Source of the DNA: Pyrenophora tritici-repentis | Lineage: Eukaryota; Ascomycota; Dothideomycetes; Pleosporales; Pleosporaceae | Direction of reading: 5' to 3' | Assembly (NCBI RefSeq): GCF_003171515.1 | Contig: NC_089393.1 | Span: forward strand, 930,001 to 994,000 | DNA: 64,000 nt | Part shown: one piece after another, positions 10,574-22,701 of the stretch | Layout of the letters: each line of letters opens with the position of its first letter | Position numbering within the stretch: position 1 is the stretch's first letter | Translations under genes and position numbers: made by a program | Notes under the pieces: generated by a model | Seen by the model: the letters and a program-made list of their open reading frames with translations, nothing else | The model's database searches: none | Told to the model about the DNA's origin: nothing

Positions 10574-13500
10574 GCTTGCCTCCCAACAAGAGTGCTAATT
10601 TCGGAGTTTGGTTTCACGACATCTACGATGAGCGAAGGTGCCTACTACTGCGTACTGGCTTGTTCGCCTCAAATCTCATGCTCGCTCATGTTTCGTTTTT
10701 GCATTGGTCTCGGGGGGCCTCGGACGGCTCAGACGGGCATCGGTTCACGGAGTTTACCTGCATATCGGCCACCGCTGCTCTGCCTTTTCCTTGAGGTTCT
10801 GTACTATTTCCTATGTTGCCATACGTGGACGCGGTGTACGATCAAAAGTATTTATATATATATATATCCCCTTGCAGCTTCCAGGCGTGGAACAAAGGGA
10901 CACACGAGGGTGTGTGATTAGGTGCATTTGCAGCCCCGGCGATGGGTTTGACTAGTTTGTGCCTGGCGTTACCCAGCACTTGGCTTTGCTTCAAAGGCGA
11001 CATTGGATTTCCTCTCACTTGATTCCGCTCTAGCCATAGCTTAGTAGTAGCTGCCGCGAATGGAACAAAGGCCGTGGGCATAAGACTCACGGCCATGACA
11101 CACGACACAAATTGTCTTTGCAACTTCATCTTTGTCAATATTAGCACCATGATGCCACCTCTCCTCTCACTGACGCTCAAATGACAGCCTCGCACAACCG
11201 CCTGTCCGACATGCCCGTGTCTCAGTGTCATTGCACATGGCACTAGCCCCTCTCGGCACGTGACCTTTCCGACTTGCAGTCACTGTTTGGCCCAAGATAA
11301 GCACAAGCCGCCTGCGATGAGACGCGACCAGGCCCAGTACGCTGTCCCTCTCTATTCCCGTGGCGCTTTAGAGTTTCGATTCTGTGCAGTGCATGGTCAG
11401 CGTGGTGAGACGAGGGACGGCTGGCCTCTCGACCGGAAATTCCTTCTGCCGTTTTGCCCTCCAGCGTGGCCTGTTCAAAAAATTTTCACAGAGATGCACA
11501 TGTCAGCCACGGACTCCCAAGGTTTGCAGCACCAAGTATTGGGCCGGGTGGCAAAGAGCATACACACTTGGCCGTTGTTGAGGGGTTCCAACAGACAGGA
11601 CGCATCCACTTTTGATGCCGCATCCCCTGCTTTGGGTACCTAAGCAGTTGGCGACTGCACGACTGCGCGAGGCCCTTGAAAAACACAAACTCGTCGCCTG
11701 CATGCCGTGTGTCGATTGGCCGCCGCATGTGCACGCCCCTTGAGCCGGGATGCGATTGGCAAGCAGTGGTGCAGGTGGAGAAGTATCCAAGTGCAAGTCC
11801 AAAGTCTTGGCTTCTCCGCACTTTTCTCGACGGGCCGTGGATTGTCATGGGTTCCGACAGCAGGGCTCATCCCGCCAGTCGTCAGTCGTCAGTCGTCAGC
11901 CGCCAGTCGCTATCAAGGCAAGCAAGCAGCCAAAATATCCCACGCCTCGTCATGCCGCGTTTCGAACGAGGAGGGGAAGCTCCATGGCGCAACACGACCA
12001 GCAGCCTGATGGCGCATACCGCGCGCCCAGCGACGGCGTAGCCTCACTGCCTCACGTCACGGCCTCATCGTGGAGCTGGACCGTCACAGAATTTTCCCTC
12101 TCTCAACGCCTTGACTTGTTCACGGTCCTTTGCCGCGGTGCCAGCTCACCCGTCTCCACTTCCCAAGCGAGCCCCAGTGCTTCGGACCTCGCCAAAGTCA
12201 TTACGACACGACGTCTGGCTATGCAAGACCATCATTAGGTCATCCATGTACAGTAGATGCAAATGTGCGCCCACCTTCACCACCTGTGTGACGTGATGCT
12301 AGCCTGTTGGCAATGTGCATATTACTCATCAAGCCCGCTACATTCAGGTAGCCGACCTTGGAGCCTGACTTGTTCCGACTTCCGGCGACAGCACCCATAT
12401 CGATAACCGCTATACTGATACCTCCACCACTCCCTTCGCGCTTGCTGTAAACGACGGTTCGATACAGTGGAAAAGTTGCATTTAGATTTTTGACACGGCC
12501 TGGTAATCTGTCCCAACCAAACTTTGCTAGCTTGAGGGCGCAGCCCGCCACGGCACCATTAGTCTTATCGGCTGCCGCCTCTCAGCAGGGACCGACAATC
12601 GCGACGGCCCGGAGAGCACCAACGAGTCCCCGACGCTGCTTTCTGTTGAGTCACACCAGACGCGTTGAGCCTCATGAGGCTCTGGCGAGGCCCAGGACCG
12701 CTACTGGTGTGACACGAAAGCGACTTCTAGCCCGGCAATGCCAATGCCATGATCACTTTTTCTGTCTGCTTGGCCTTCCTGGATTTTACTCGCTGTCTGC
12801 TGGTCTGCTCTACTGGCAATCTCCGAGCACTATCACAAGACCGCCGCTACCCTCGATATGATACTCGCCCTCGTCGACCACAACGCTCGCAAACTCACTG
12901 ATCCCGGAATTGCCATCTATTTCGCTATTCGCCCACAATTCCGATAATTGCGGACACCCCCGAATCAGACCATTCCTCTGGTACGCGCTGATCACGAACT
13001 AACAACATGTGGGTAGCCATTGTCTTGCTAAACGACGGTTCGTGAGCCGTCAAACTGCAAATATAGATCCGCCGAGCCAGACTTTGAACATGGTCAGATC
13101 CGAGCAACGCATGCGCCGCATCGAAGAACAGACAAAGTCGCTTAGAGTTCGATTGCCCTGATCGCAAGTACCAGACCGTCTCCCTTTTTTCCTCGGGTAG
13201 CGCACGCAAAAAGCCTATTCGTCTCGGAGGAGCCGACCGTTGCTACAGCGCAACGCAAAAAGCAGTCGACCATCACCTTGACCATGCAAGGAACCCGTCC
13301 TTGCACCATTCCCTGAAACGGCAGACAAGCAAACGCGTGACATCTGTCAGGCGTCATGGAACGATATTGACATGATCTCTGCAGCATAGTTTGGGGAGAT
13401 CCACCCTATCGAATCCTTTCGCTTATCGCATTGGTGTCACCCCCTTTGATCTTGTGGCGTTGGTCGCCAGGCCAAACAGAGAGAAAACGGTACACCCATT

Positions 13501-16500
13501 CGGAAATATACTTTCACTTTATGCCAACTTCATGCTGTCCGTTGGATTTCGAGCGCGCGTGCCATTTCTTTACCGGCACTAGGACAGAATATCGAGAACC
13601 GATATACCAAGGCTTTCTCTTTCATAAAACTTGAGTGATAATACCGTTGCTTGACTCGCTATGCAAGCCATGCAAATCTCCAAGCAGCGCATGATGGCAT
13701 CACGAAGAAATTACAAATATGGCGCCATGTAAAGCTTGCTTGGGGAGGGGGGGGATTATTGGTACCTGACTCGTATCGAACAAACTTCTCCATTAGCCTC
13801 TCTGCGGGGTAAAGACCGTAAAGTACCGTAACCGCTACGATCCGATCGCATGTGCAAAGAGGAAGAACCTCCGTGTCAGCATCATCCCCCTATCCTATAC
13901 TGTACCTTTTCCTCGCCGCCGTCGTCGTCGTCGTCCAAAGCTAACTAAGCGGCCTGTTCCGACTAGCTGGGGCCTTGCTTGCATTGCTCCATCGCAATGA
14001 CGCGGATCGTTGCCTCTGCCATGGTCAAACGGCTTACGCGTACGGCCAAACGGTGGTCACGATCCCCTTCTTCTTCTCTCTCCCTAGCTAGCGTATAGCC
14101 TGAAATGCTAAACCTGACGTGACCGTACCTATACCCCACGCACGCCGAAGAAAAACCTCGAATCGAATAATCAGCGCACCGCGGCTGAAAGAGCCGCTTT
14201 TCTATGGGCATGGGGAACACCCACGTGGACCACGACCACGACAGTTTTTTTTACCCACCCACCACGTTTGTTTGGCATGTTCTACCTAGGTATATCCACA
14301 ATAATACAAGGAACGGCGGATTCTTGCAAACCACCAAACTTGCATATTTTCCAACTTCTGTCGCTTATCCCGCCAAAACACCTGAAATCTAAAACTTTCA
14401 TGGGGCTGGTTGTTGAGAATTTTTTCTCTCGTCGCTCATCTAATCTCTCATCTAATGCCCCCTTGCACGCCCACGCTCAAGACCACCTATCCATCCATAC
14501 ACAAGGCCCCGATCCCAGAAGCAGGTTTTTTGTGGGCTACAGGCAAGCCACAATCGCGATCTGACTGCTAGTGTATCTTACCTAGCGTACTGTGTTACCG
14601 CAAGTATGTACCGTAACTGTGTGTGTCTAATCTCCGCAGCCAAGCGCAGCGCATTACTGTATCGTTTGCGTACCGTACATCTTCCCCAATGGGGGAAGGA
14701 GGTTGCGATGTGCGCGTGTGGTCACGCTTTGCTCGGTGGCTGGATGGTTTGCCTCGTCATGGTTGGAGAAAAAGTTGGGGAATTCGGTCCATGAAGGGAC
14801 GGATGTCGCAATTATACCGACTGCGCCGCCGACCGCGGTTGTCAGTTTTTTGCTTGGCTCGGTTGGTGCCGTGCTGGGCAATGTTCAGTAGTGGTAGTGT
14901 AGGTAGCAGTTTGCCGGCCTCACCGCGGTAGTCGTGGATAGTAGGAAGGGTATGTTACAATACACATGCCAAATGATGCTACAAGCATGCGCGATAGTCG
15001 GTCGCAATCACAATCGCCATCATCATCGCCATCACCCGTCGCTGTCGCCGTCGCCTTCCAACCGTAGCTCTACTATCCTACCCAGCTCCATCCAACTACA
15101 GTAGTCTCGGATACAGCACTCAACCCACGATAGTGCATCTATGCAATGTCACCCACGCACATATTCCAAGGGATAAGCCCTGTTCATAAAAACTTACTCT
15201 TGCGTCATACTTTTTTGTCCAGCTTCCTTTACTTCTAGCTTGGAATGATCTCGGGCGCTTTCTTGTTCTGTGATGGGGTTAGTGGCCGGAGGGCCCGACG
15301 GGTGGACGGACAGACGGGTGATGCGCGTAGCTGAATGAATGAGCAACAGGTAGTAAGCGCGTTGGGCTGTTGGGGGCTGTGTGTATGTGTGGCGTTGAAC
15401 GCCCGAAGTATGGCCTCTTGGGGGGTTTGCTGCGTGGTTAGTGTGATTACTTAGTACTACTGGGTGTGCTGATACGGGGGCTGTCATGCAGCGCTGAAAT
15501 GATTGGGTTGTGGTTGTGTGCTTGCCATAGGGCTGGGATTGGAGTGGAGGGGGAGGCTATGAAATTTAGTGAGTCTGTTAGTCTAATTTCACCCTCGGGT
15601 GTGTTTCTTTGTTTGTGCATGTTGTGGAGATATGAGTGATTTTGAGGATCTTGTGTGTGTGAAGGGGTGTCTGGTTGAGTTTTGTGTGACTGGATGTTTG
15701 TTGTGGATGCTTGCGCGCATCTGATCAGCAGGGATCGACACGGTAATTCAGGTCGGGAGAAAAGATTGCGTGGGGGGATGATCAGCTGGGTAAGCGCCGG
15801 AGGCGTGCGTAGCGTACTGTGAGGGTTTGTATGTGTGTTTACTGAACTATACACTGCCTCAAAAGAGTGAAAAAAGAGAACAAGGAACCTTGTGGTCAGC
15901 CTGAGCTGGAAGGTAGAAACATGGAACCCATGGAAGCGTGTATCCTCCTGATCCCGTGTCACGTGCACAAGGCGTGTCTTCGTGAGCGAACGGGCTAAGG
16001 CATCCATCGTTTCCACTTCAGAAAGAGACATAGTGAATACAGTATGAGAGACTCTGATTCTTCTACCTAAGGAGAGAAGTTGGTGGATTACCAGACCAGA
16101 CTGGAAAAACAAATGCGCCACGAAAGGGCGAGCTAGAAGTCCCAGAGTGGGTGGGTATAATAAAACACCCAAACTTGCCAATTGGGAACGAAGATGGTAA
16201 AGGAGAAATAGCTGACATGGAATATCTAAAACATGACTCCTGGAAAGCGCCCAGAACCTGTCCAGTCGACCATTGGAAGACTTTGGCAGAAGAAAAGGTA
16301 GGAAGGACGTCAGGAAATAAGATGACTAGAGACCAGAGAGAGTACGTAGGAAAGAGACAAAGGAGCACCCATCGAGCGGGTGGTAGGTGTGTCAGCAAAC
16401 CACCAAGTATATCCAAAAAGACACCACCTCAAACGTCTTCTCATCACGGACATCCGCGCAAAAACGCCTTTCTTTGGCTTTTTCACAAACCCCAATCAAG

Positions 16501-16515
16501 CAATGCGCTGATGCA
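10574..16515. other. 5.9-kb gene-poor region
   Basis: Scattered frames of 60-244 codons exist on both strands, but none shows a domain, a consistent codon pattern or splice-joined continuation that I trust. Small repeats include a TA tract at 10853-10866, CAGTCGT-like units at 11876-11905, GTCGTC units near 13919-13935, and a G run near 13745. Part of it must be the 3' UTR of the Ecl1-like gene. The rest could hold non-coding transcripts, which cannot be judged from sequence alone. Confidence 0.5.
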
Positions 16516-18786
16516 TCATGTGCTTAGACCCATCATCTTCCTCCTCTGTTTCTCCGCCCACTCTCGACTCGCGATCCTGCCTCTTTCGGCAGCTTCAGCT
16601 CGCGCCCGCTTAGCAGCCTCTTCCTTCTCCCTCCTCTCACGCTCTCGCGCCTCCTTCTCAATGCGATCGCGGTTGAAGACCTCTCTGCCCTTGACCTTTT
16701 GGTGTACCACGTCAATGGGCGTAACGACAGCCTTGGGGACAATGATACTGTTGCGATTCGACGAGGAGTTGGAAACAGAGCGTGACTGTGAGGTAGACTG
16801 CGAGAGCGACATGCTACTGCGCTTGCTAGCCAACGAGGTTGCGCGCTGAGCCTGTGGTTGTGGGGGAGGGATTGTGACGCCTGGCTGTTCATGTTGGCGG
16901 ACGGGCATCGTGACCGGTTTGCGGATAGCTGGCGCTTGTCGCGTCTTGAGCGCAGCTTCCTTCTTTGCAGCTTCAGCCTCTTCCATGCGCTTCAGCCGCT
17001 CCTCTCGCTTGATACGTAGCTTTTCGGCCACGGCGGATCCCGGCAGCTCAAAGTGTGCCTTTGTGGGCGCTTTGGTCGATTTTGCGTGGGGCGCCATGCT
17101 GATGCTGACGGGGCGCGGGTTGGGCGCTGAGTGTTGGGGCGCCTGAGCTTCTCTCTTTTCTCGCTCCTCTTTCTGGGCTCTGAGTTTCTCAGCTATCTTC
17201 TCGCCAGGCAATTGGAATGCAGGTTTCGTAAGTGGTTTGTTTGACTTTGGTGGCGGAGGCATGCTCAGTGGGCGTGCCTTTGGGGCCACACCCTCCGCCT
17301 CTCGCTTTTGGCGCTCCTCCTTTTGCGTCTTTAGCTTTGCGACTACGTCGTTGCTTGAAAGCTGGAATGTTGCCCTCGTAGGCGCACGACCTTTTGGCGG
17401 TGGTGGTGGAGTAGGAAAGCACATGCTGACCGGTCGACGTTTCGAAGCCAGGTAGTCCACCGTCTCTGTCGGAGCTATTTTGACCTCTTTGTTAGATGCC
17501 ACACGTACACTCGTCGTTCGAGCGATTGAAGATTTGATTGGCTTCATGCTTTTGGGCGCAGACACACTTGGTGCCCTCGAAATCCTTGTAACCGTGGTTG
17601 TCGCTTCCTTTGCTGTCCCTGGACGCACATCTGATGTAATGATACTTTTGGCGAACTCCTCCATGATAGGAGTCTTCTCCTCCTCAACCCGGTCAAAGCT
17701 GCCAAGTGACGTGACATTCTCCAGAGCCTCCTCGAGCGCATCGATAGCCTCGAATGACTCCTCAAGACGCATCGGCGATTTCGACGGGCTACGCGACAGT
17801 CGTCGGATTGAACTGGCTCTCGTATGTGGTGTCATGGGCGCTTCGATGGGCATGTCGATTTCAAGTGCCTTTGGCTCTGGTTCCGAATTGTTTTCGACTG
17901 AGGACACTGGGGGTTCAGGGTCTACTTGAGGTGCTTGAATTGGAGCCTCAACTTCAGTCACTGCTGCTTCTGGTTTGGGAATTTCGCGAGACTCCTCGGT
18001 ATTTGGTTCCTCGATCTGCGGCACCTCTGGTGCGGTTTCCTTAGACGCTTCCGTTTCGACGATTTCTTGAGACAGTTCAGGTTCCGCGATGGCTTCGGCC
18101 TCAACCTTTGTTACCGGTTCCACGGCAGACTCTAAGACGGGCTCTTCCTTTGCATCAGCAACTAGGGGCTCTTGGGCTATCATGTCCACGTCTTTGGCAG
18201 GTGCGTCTGTACTAACATTTACTTCAACCATATCTTCTGTCGTGTGCGGGACCTCGGTTCCTGGCTCTTGGGGTGTCGGAGCACATTGCTCTTGCTTCGA
18301 TTGCTCTTCTTGTATTGCTAGTTGTCGACGTGTCATATGCACTGGCTTGGGAGGTGGGGTTACAGGCCGCTCAGTGTTTGCGACCACTTCTGCATTTTCT
18401 CCTATCAAGTCGTCGTCAGCCGATGTTCTATGGCGCGGAGCCGCAGTAGACTGACCGTGTGGGAGGGCTTTGGTGTCATCTTGGTCGGCTTCCTCGTTTG
18501 CAGGCGCTTCAATTGAGGCCTCCTCATCTTCCGGTCCGACTTCAACCTTCTCCTTGTCTTCCTCGGTTGCTTTTCCTTTCTTTCCCTTCTTCACGCGGCC
18601 CTTTCCCTTGGTCTTCTTTCCTGGAGTCTTTCCTGGAGTCTTCGCAGGCAATTCCTCGTCGTAACGGTTTTGCTTTGGCGATTCATTTGTCGAGATGTCG
18701 TTGAGAGGCGCACGCTCGGTCGCGTCGATCGCCTCCTCAGCGCCCTGCTGGGCTCGAGCGCGTGTCAGACGCATTTTGGTATCCAA
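16516..18786 (-). CDS. large repeat-containing charged protein, uncharacterised
   Basis: This is a single-exon product of 756 residues. The N terminus is basic (KTPGKTPGKKTKGKGRVKKGKKGK), followed by a long acidic, Pro/Glu/Val-rich middle. A block then contains three imperfect repeats (about 16960-17440 on the plus strand). Each has an RP(V/L)S(M/I) element, a Pro-rich linker, then F(Q/E)L-x5-7-AEKL-x5-EER-x-KR. The C terminus is a strongly charged helix rich in Arg, Lys, Glu and Ala ending in KMMGLST. The repeat core (Phe, KL, EER, KR) recalls microtubule-binding TPX2-type C-terminal motifs, but this is only a resemblance. Most of the chain should be disordered. The start at 18786 is the first ATG; a second (MRLTRARAQQ) lies four codons downstream and may be the true one. 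It is divergent from the aminotransferase gene across 527 bp. Confidence 0.75.
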   Translation of the reverse strand: MDTKMRLTRARAQQGAEEAIDATERAPLNDISTNESPKQNRYDEELPAKTPGKTPGKKTKGKGRVKKGKKGKATEEDKEKVEVGPEDEEASIEAPANEEADQDDTKALPHGQSTAAPRHRTSADDDLIGENAEVVANTERPVTPPPKPVHMTRRQLAIQEEQSKQEQCAPTPQEPGTEVPHTTEDMVEVNVSTDAPAKDVDMIAQEPLVADAKEEPVLESAVEPVTKVEAEAIAEPELSQEIVETEASKETAPEVPQIEEPNTEESREIPKPEAAVTEVEAPIQAPQVDPEPPVSSVENNSEPEPKALEIDMPIEAPMTPHTRASSIRRLSRSPSKSPMRLEESFEAIDALEEALENVTSLGSFDRVEEEKTPIMEEFAKSIITSDVRPGTAKEATTTVTRISRAPSVSAPKSMKPIKSSIARTTSVRVASNKEVKIAPTETVDYLASKRRPVSMCFPTPPPPPKGRAPTRATFQLSSNDVVAKLKTQKEERQKREAEGVAPKARPLSMPPPPKSNKPLTKPAFQLPGEKIAEKLRAQKEEREKREAQAPQHSAPNPRPVSISMAPHAKSTKAPTKAHFELPGSAVAEKLRIKREERLKRMEEAEAAKKEAALKTRQAPAIRKPVTMPVRQHEQPGVTIPPPQPQAQRATSLASKRSSMSLSQSTSQSRSVSNSSSNRNSIIVPKAVVTPIDVVHQKVKGREVFNRDRIEKEARERERREKEEAAKRARAEAAERGRIASREWAEKQRRKMMGLST

Positions 18787-19313
18787 AGGTCCAATTAATA
18801 CGGATGTCGAGTTGAATATGCAGCAACTGAATGCATAAAGCGCTGTAACAAATTGGTATGCTGATGACGCTCAAACGTTGATGCTGCATGTAAGTGGAGC
18901 AAGATCATAACAAATATCCCTGTCGAGTATAGCGGCCCACGCGCGAACGGTTTGGCGATCGACACGTGACTTGGGGGGTTTCACTCGCGAGCACGAATGA
19001 ATCGCGGAACCGCACGACTCATTGTTCATTATGTCCGGGTCCGGTCTGACAACCGTGCTGGGGGGCGGCTCCCTTTTTTTCCTGAGGTTTTAAGACGGCA
19101 AATGAACAGATCCTCATTAGCAGATTGCATCATCCATCAATGAGCTTCATCAAATTTTAGCTTACGAAGATTCAATTTCTTTTTCGAGACGCGCCGAGAT
19201 ATCCAGAGGATCGAATCCGAACGCGTGACATTGCGATTGAGCCAGGACAGCGCGTTCACGTGTTCATCACATCCCACACTCCATCTCTTACTTCGCCGGT
19301 CTCCGAATACCGG
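18787..19313. promoter_or_regulatory. divergent promoter region
   Basis: This 527-bp spacer separates the start codons of the minus-strand repeat protein and the plus-strand aminotransferase. It must contain both promoters. No sharp TATA element stands out. Confidence 0.5.
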
Positions 19314-20855
19314 ATGTTTGCAGCCCCGCGATTGCACCTGATTGCCGTGAACAGCCGCTTTCTACCCCGCCTCGCCATGTCGTCACCCCGTTCGCGAGCT
19401 GGTACCCGACTTACACAGATATCTAAACATTTGGATTCTAAACCGTTTCTTGAATTGAACACTCCCTTTCACAGCGAACGTCATACACGCGTTGAAGACG
19501 GACAAGGTATACCCAAAGCGCCAAAGAAAGTAGAAGAGGCCAAGAAGGCAATCAAGGAAGTAACGCAACTTGCGCCGGAACCACCTGCACCCAAGAAGAT
19601 GTCGAGCCAAGCGCCACACCCTGCCCTACTCATTCCTGGGCCAATTGAGTTTGACGATGCGGTGCTCAATTCCATGAGCCATTTCAGGTACGGCACAATT
19701 GCAACCTTATGTAAATGTGATACTTATATTGTGCAGTGAATCGCACGTCGGACTGCCCTTCGTAAACACCTTCAGCGAAGTCCTCGGAAACCTGCGCAAG
19801 CTCTTCCTGACTACCGACCCTGCCTCGCAACCCTTTGTCATCTCCGGCTCAGGTACACTTGGATGGGACCAGATCGCGGCGAACCTGGTAGAGCCTGGCG
19901 ATGAGGTTCTCGTCCTACATACTGGTTACTTTGCCGACTCGTTCGCCGACTGCTTTGAGACGTATGGCGTAAAGGCGACACAGCTCAAGGCGCCCATTGG
20001 CGACCGACCGCAACTCGATGAGGTGGAGAAGGCGCTGAAGCAGAAGGAATACAAGATGCTCACTGTCACACACGTGGATACCTCTACTGGTGTGCTCAGC
20101 GAGATCAAGGCATTGAGCGAACTTGTCCACCGCGTCAGCCCCGAGACTTTGGTTGTGGTCGATGGTGTCTGCAGTGTCGGCTCAGAAGAGATCCGCTTTG
20201 ACGAATGGAAGCTTGATGCAGTTCTCACTGCCTCGCAAAAGGGAATTGGTTGCCCGGCTGGTTTGAGCATCATGATGGTGTCTGGACGCGCGATTGAGAG
20301 GTTCAAGGCGAGAAAGACCCGACCCACATCCTACTTTGGCTCATGGAAGAACTGGCTACCAAGTATGTGGTCATTGAATAACGATCCATTGTGTATAAAG
20401 CTAACACAACCGCAGTCATGCAAAACTACGAAGCAAAGAAGCCATCTTACTTCGCCACCCCTTCTCCACAACTCATCCACGCTCTCGACACCGCGCTCAA
20501 GCAAATTCTCTCGCGACCCATTGAGGACTACTGGGCGGCACATAAGACCGCATCGCAAAAGGTCAAGAAGGCTGTCGCAGACCTCGGTCTCAAGCAGCTC
20601 GCTTCCAAGCCTGAAAACCAGGCTACTGGTATGACTGCAATCTACCTTCCAGAAGGTATGACTCCTCCGGACGTCCTACCCAACCTCGCCAAGAAGGGTG
20701 TTGTATTCGCTGGCGGTCTGCACAAGGAGATTGCCACCAAGTACATTCGATTTGGACACATGGGTGTTAGTGTAACCGACCCGAACCGACCGGATATTTC
20801 CAAGGCAATTGAAAGCCTGAAGGAGGGTTTGATGGAGGCTGGGTACAAGGCATAG
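19314..20855 (+). CDS. AGX1: Alanine:glyoxylate aminotransferase (AGX1/AGXT type)
   Basis: This PLP-dependent class V aminotransferase converts glyoxylate and alanine to glycine and pyruvate. Exons are 19314-19687, 19737-20362 and 20416-20855 (introns of 49 and 53 nt). Conserved features are LLIPGPIEFDDAVL, SESHVGLPFV, SGSGTLGWDQ, VVDGVCSVGSEE and the PLP lysine in TASQKGIGCPAGL. From the ATG at 19314 the protein has 479 residues. An internal in-frame ATG at 19599 (residue 96, MSSQAPHPALL) gives 384, about the length of yeast Agx1. The extension is Arg/Ser-rich with few acids at first, like a mitochondrial presequence, then Lys/Glu-rich. It may give a mitochondrial form next to a cytosolic one, or part may be an unrecognised intron (a pyrimidine-rich stretch ending in CAG occurs near 19475). 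No C-terminal SKL-type peroxisomal signal is seen (ends GYKA). Confidence 0.9.
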
Positions 20856-21558
20856 GTAATGTCTCGCATCTGGAAGATCCAACCAATTTGATTCGGAGAT
20901 AAGACTTTTAGAATGCAATTGAATATATCAGACGAGACACAAATAGAACAAAGATTCACTCGGCCGTCGTTCCGCTTGTGTACCATGACGATGTTTTGTG
21001 TGGCTATGTAAATCCTCCGCACTCCAACTATCCACCAACGGCAGCTAAACTGCCACCACCACGGCAGACACAACACCCACACTGTACATGTCAAACAACT
21101 AGTCATTGGAATCGGCATGTGCTAGGTTGCGCAAGGCTAGCCTGCCAAGTTATGCCCAGGAACAACGGCCTATGAGACGAACTGCTGGGCCCGTCGCCAC
21201 CACCAGGTGAAATCATCGACTTCTAACATGTCCAGTGTCCTAAGATGCGGTAAGTGGGTCCCATGGAAGGATGTGCCTGGTTTGAAGAAATACCTGGATC
21301 ATGTACATGTGCTTGTGGGGTTTGAAGGATTGCCATTACCCTCCAACTTCCATCTATCGGGGCTGTTTTGCCTGGTACTCGAGAATAAGTTATTGTTGTA
21401 TATCGTTGAGGTTTTCTGTCGTTTTCCAATCCTTGTCGTCAATCGCTCCACTCTTTCGTTCATAGATCCCAGAGAAAATACAGGCCTACATTGTCCATCA
21501 GCACACACCATACCACAGCCGCGATTTCCTCGATTACGAAACCTCGCCCACAACGATC
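20856..21558. other. intergenic region
   Basis: About 700 bp with no supported gene. It holds the 3' UTR of the aminotransferase and the promoter of the membrane-protein gene at 21559. Confidence 0.6.
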
Positions 21559-22701
21559 ATGACATCTACATCCCGCCATCTCCAGCACGCCTGGAACACC
21601 GCATGGGCTACCGCACCTCCACCCTCCTGTAGTACCCTCCGCAACCTCAACGGCGCCGTAGCATGGGGCGAATCTTGTGTCTTTGCTCAAGAAGACGGCG
21701 ATCCCGTCCCCTTTAGCATAAACACCGCATGTATGCCATGGGTCACATCGAACGTGTACCCATCACCCTCTGCTTTTTACTCTCCTGCTACCGCGTGCCC
21801 GGATGCCTGGACTGTTGTTGCGACACAGACGGCTGCGAGTGGGGAGGGCAGTGATAATAGATGGGTAGATGGGGAGGTGGGGTTGCAGTGTTGTCCCGAG
21901 GGGTTCCAAGGTGACGGGGGAGCGGGATGTAGACCTGGTGGTAGTGGGAGCTGGCCGGTTGTGGAGTGTGGGGAGGCTGATGCTGAGGAGAATAATATGA
22001 AGACATATAATGGCGGTAGGTGGCCGGCTTCTGCGACCCCGAGTATCGGGGCGTTGAGGCTTAGGTATCAGACGAGTGACGCGGGAGGTGCAGGACCTAC
22101 GGCTTCTGCATCGGGGCCTGGGAAAACGGGTACGAGTAGTGGGAAGGGAGGCAGTGGACTGTCTACCGGTGCTATAGCAGCCATCGCGACCGTCCTCCCT
22201 CTTGTCCTCATTCTCGCCGCCCTAGCAGCTTTCACATTCTGGCGCAGGAACAAAAGGCGTAAAGTAGCACTCCTCGCATCTCAACATCTTGGCCAAGAGA
22301 AAGCGGATCGACCCTCTAGTTCTACCCACGGTAACACGAGGCATACATATTACTCCGTTCCCAAGGGTAGCGCTTATGCCGTTGGTTCATCGCAGGTCCA
22401 GCACGAAACTCCCGAGTGGAATGTTGAGATGGATGCCATGGATACTGAACGCCAGAATCTTGTTGGAGCTTACGGGTCGGCGGAGAGAGATGTTAGGGGT
22501 CAGGGTCAGGCTGAAGTGCCGGAGTTGGGGGGGTTGGCAAGGATGCCGAGGAAAGCTATTGCGCCTGTGGAGATTGATGGGAGGGCGATTTTGGCGGAGG
22601 TAGGCGATGCATATATCGCGTATAGGCCTGATGAGAGAGCTAGTTCGGCAGAGGGTATGGATGCTTATGTTGCGTATAGGCCTGGTGTTGAGGGGAGGTA
22701 G
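21559..22701 (+). CDS. single-pass membrane protein with Cys-rich outer domain
   Basis: The product has 380 residues in one exon. Residues 1-170 contain eight cysteines (about positions 24, 40, 58, 80, 111, 112, 124 and 137), including the pairs SCSTL, ACPDAW and QCCPEGFQ. A Gly/Ser/Thr-rich stalk follows. A clear transmembrane helix lies at about 204-228 (AIAAIATVLPLVLILAALAA), then a WRRNKRRK stop-transfer signal and a hydrophilic tail. The tail ends in two copies of a DAY(I/V)AYRP motif. There is no obvious N-terminal signal peptide, so the helix probably acts as a signal anchor with the Cys domain outside (reverse signal anchor). This architecture is common among uncharacterised filamentous-ascomycete surface proteins, and some serve as wall sensors; no function is claimed here. 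Confidence 0.75.
   Translation: MTSTSRHLQHAWNTAWATAPPPSCSTLRNLNGAVAWGESCVFAQEDGDPVPFSINTACMPWVTSNVYPSPSAFYSPATACPDAWTVVATQTAASGEGSDNRWVDGEVGLQCCPEGFQGDGGAGCRPGGSGSWPVVECGEADAEENNMKTYNGGRWPASATPSIGALRLRYQTSDAGGAGPTASASGPGKTGTSSGKGGSGLSTGAIAAIATVLPLVLILAALAAFTFWRRNKRRKVALLASQHLGQEKADRPSSSTHGNTRHTYYSVPKGSAYAVGSSQVQHETPEWNVEMDAMDTERQNLVGAYGSAERDVRGQGQAEVPELGGLARMPRKAIAPVEIDGRAILAEVGDAYIAYRPDERASSAEGMDAYVAYRPGVEGR

Noticed and set aside
11750..12238. 162-codon plus-strand frame in the coding desert
   Set aside because: It spans CAGTCGT-type direct repeats, overlaps other equally long frames and shows no recognisable motif.
15447..16181. 244-codon open frame on the minus strand
   Set aside because: It reads as low-complexity Ser/Thr/His/Pro sequence with no domain, signal or intron continuation; reverse-complemented GT-rich spacer DNA would give the same.
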